Assembly: GCA_029593465.1 (NCBI GenBank)
Contig: JAKTNK010000001.1
Span: forward strand, 1 to 64,000
Origin: Streptococcus suis
GTDB lineage: Bacteria; Bacillota; Bacilli; Lactobacillales; Streptococcaceae
Direction: 5' to 3'
DNA length: 64,000 bases
Positions 63,510 through 64,000 of this stretch are shown here, piece after piece; position 1 is the first letter of the stretch, and the number at the start of each line of letters is the position of its first letter. A model generated the notes under the pieces. That model made no database searches. It was not told the DNA's origin and saw only the letters and a list, made by a program, of their open reading frames with translations. Position numbers and translations under genes: made by a program.

Positions 63510-64000
63510 ATGCAGTTACAATATTCAGAAATTATGGTTCGTTATGGCGAGCTATCCACTAAAGGTAAGAATCGCATGCGTTTTGTGAACAAATTACGGC
63601 GCAATATCCAAGATGTTTTAGCCGTCTATCCTGAGGTTAAGGTGACGGCTGACCGCGATCGTTGCCATATCTTTTTAAATGGTGTTTCTTATGACTTGGT
63701 TGCAGGGGCACTTAAGCAGGTATTTGGTATTCAAGCCTTTCATCCGGTGTACCGTGTTGAGAAAAAGGTAGCGGTCTTGACAGAGGCGGTTCAAGCTATC
63801 ATGACCGACTTGTATCATGAAGGACTGACCTTTAAAATCACTACCAAACGCAGCGATCATCAATTTGAGTTGGATACACGCCAATTAAACCAAACGCTGG
63901 GAGATGCAGTCTTCGACGTTTTACCTAATATTAAGGCTCAGATGAAACACCCTGATGTGAATCTTAAGGTTGAAATCCGTGATGAGGCAGCCTACATTTC
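63510..64000 (+). CDS. thiI: tRNA 4-thiouridine synthase ThiI, N-terminal part
   Basis: The first 163 codons, starting [20 protein letters not shown], cover the ferredoxin-like start and the THUMP RNA-binding domain ([14 protein letters not shown] region). The adenylation domain lies beyond the window. Follows the desulfurase by 14 nt. Confidence 0.92.
   Translation, partial: MQLQYSEIMVRYGELSTKGKNRMRFVNKLRRNIQDVLAVYPEVKVTADRDRCHIFLNGVSYDLVAGALKQVFGIQAFHPVYRVEKKVAVLTEAVQAIMTDLYHEGLTFKITTKRSDHQFELDTRQLNQTLGDAVFDVLPNIKAQMKHPDVNLKVEIRDEAAYI

Overview
The window is a piece of a Streptococcus chromosome, most likely from the pyogenic group. The reasons are the moderate-to-low GC content, strong Shine-Dalgarno sites, and a gene set and order typical of that genus: mevalonate cluster, thyA-dyr-clpX-ysxC, rplJ-rplL, dltX-A-B-C-D, lspA-rluD-pyrR-pyrB-carAB, and iscS-like-thiI. 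A complete SHP3-type pheromone gene beside an rgg gene points the same way. The species cannot be fixed from the sequence alone; a gdhA gene argues mildly against S. pyogenes itself.

Region 1 (1-7284) is markedly more AT-rich than the rest. A divergent rgg gene (cut by the window edge) and the pheromone gene shp3 (506-577) precede a tight operon: MazG-like pyrophosphohydrolase, class V PLP enzyme of the cysteine desulfurase type, HIT-like protein, one-module NRPS (A-PCP-C), second HIT protein and MFS exporter. It reads as a quorum-sensing-controlled small-molecule cluster and corresponds to the operon under Rgg3/SHP3 control in S. pyogenes. Unusual secondary structures sit in its leader and inside the PLP enzyme gene.

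Region 2 (7400-35546) is core chromosome: two HAD phosphatases and a GH1 phospho-beta-glucosidase that share a promoter box at identical spacing; two tandem histidine phosphatases; a broken YSIRK surface-protein gene; gdhA; def; an FMN reductase; the OpuA osmolyte transporter; relP with a two-component system; a LysR regulator; the mevalonate pathway; nucleotide genes; clpX; ysxC; rplJL with its leader.

Region 3 (35547-42668) is a 7.1-kb integrated element in the 3' end of rplL. A 15-bp att core (GTTACTCTTAAATAA) is present at both ends, with a tyrosine integrase and a DUF3173-type protein next to the right end. It keeps an orphan MobC-like gene with a plausible oriT, a broken serine recombinase, and a cadC-cadA metal-resistance cassette lying between two 198-bp direct repeats. 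Between it and the dlt operon lie fragments of an IS3-family transposase and a second integrase.

Region 4 (43698-64000) is core again: the dlt operon for teichoic-acid D-alanylation; a decayed IS30-family element that has cut off the start of a two-domain glycosyltransferase; a CpsY/MtaR-like regulator; lspA; rluD; the PyrR-attenuated pyrimidine genes with an unusual structured carA-carB spacer; gor; msrB; a small Ser/Thr-rich membrane protein; a cysteine desulfurase and the start of thiI.
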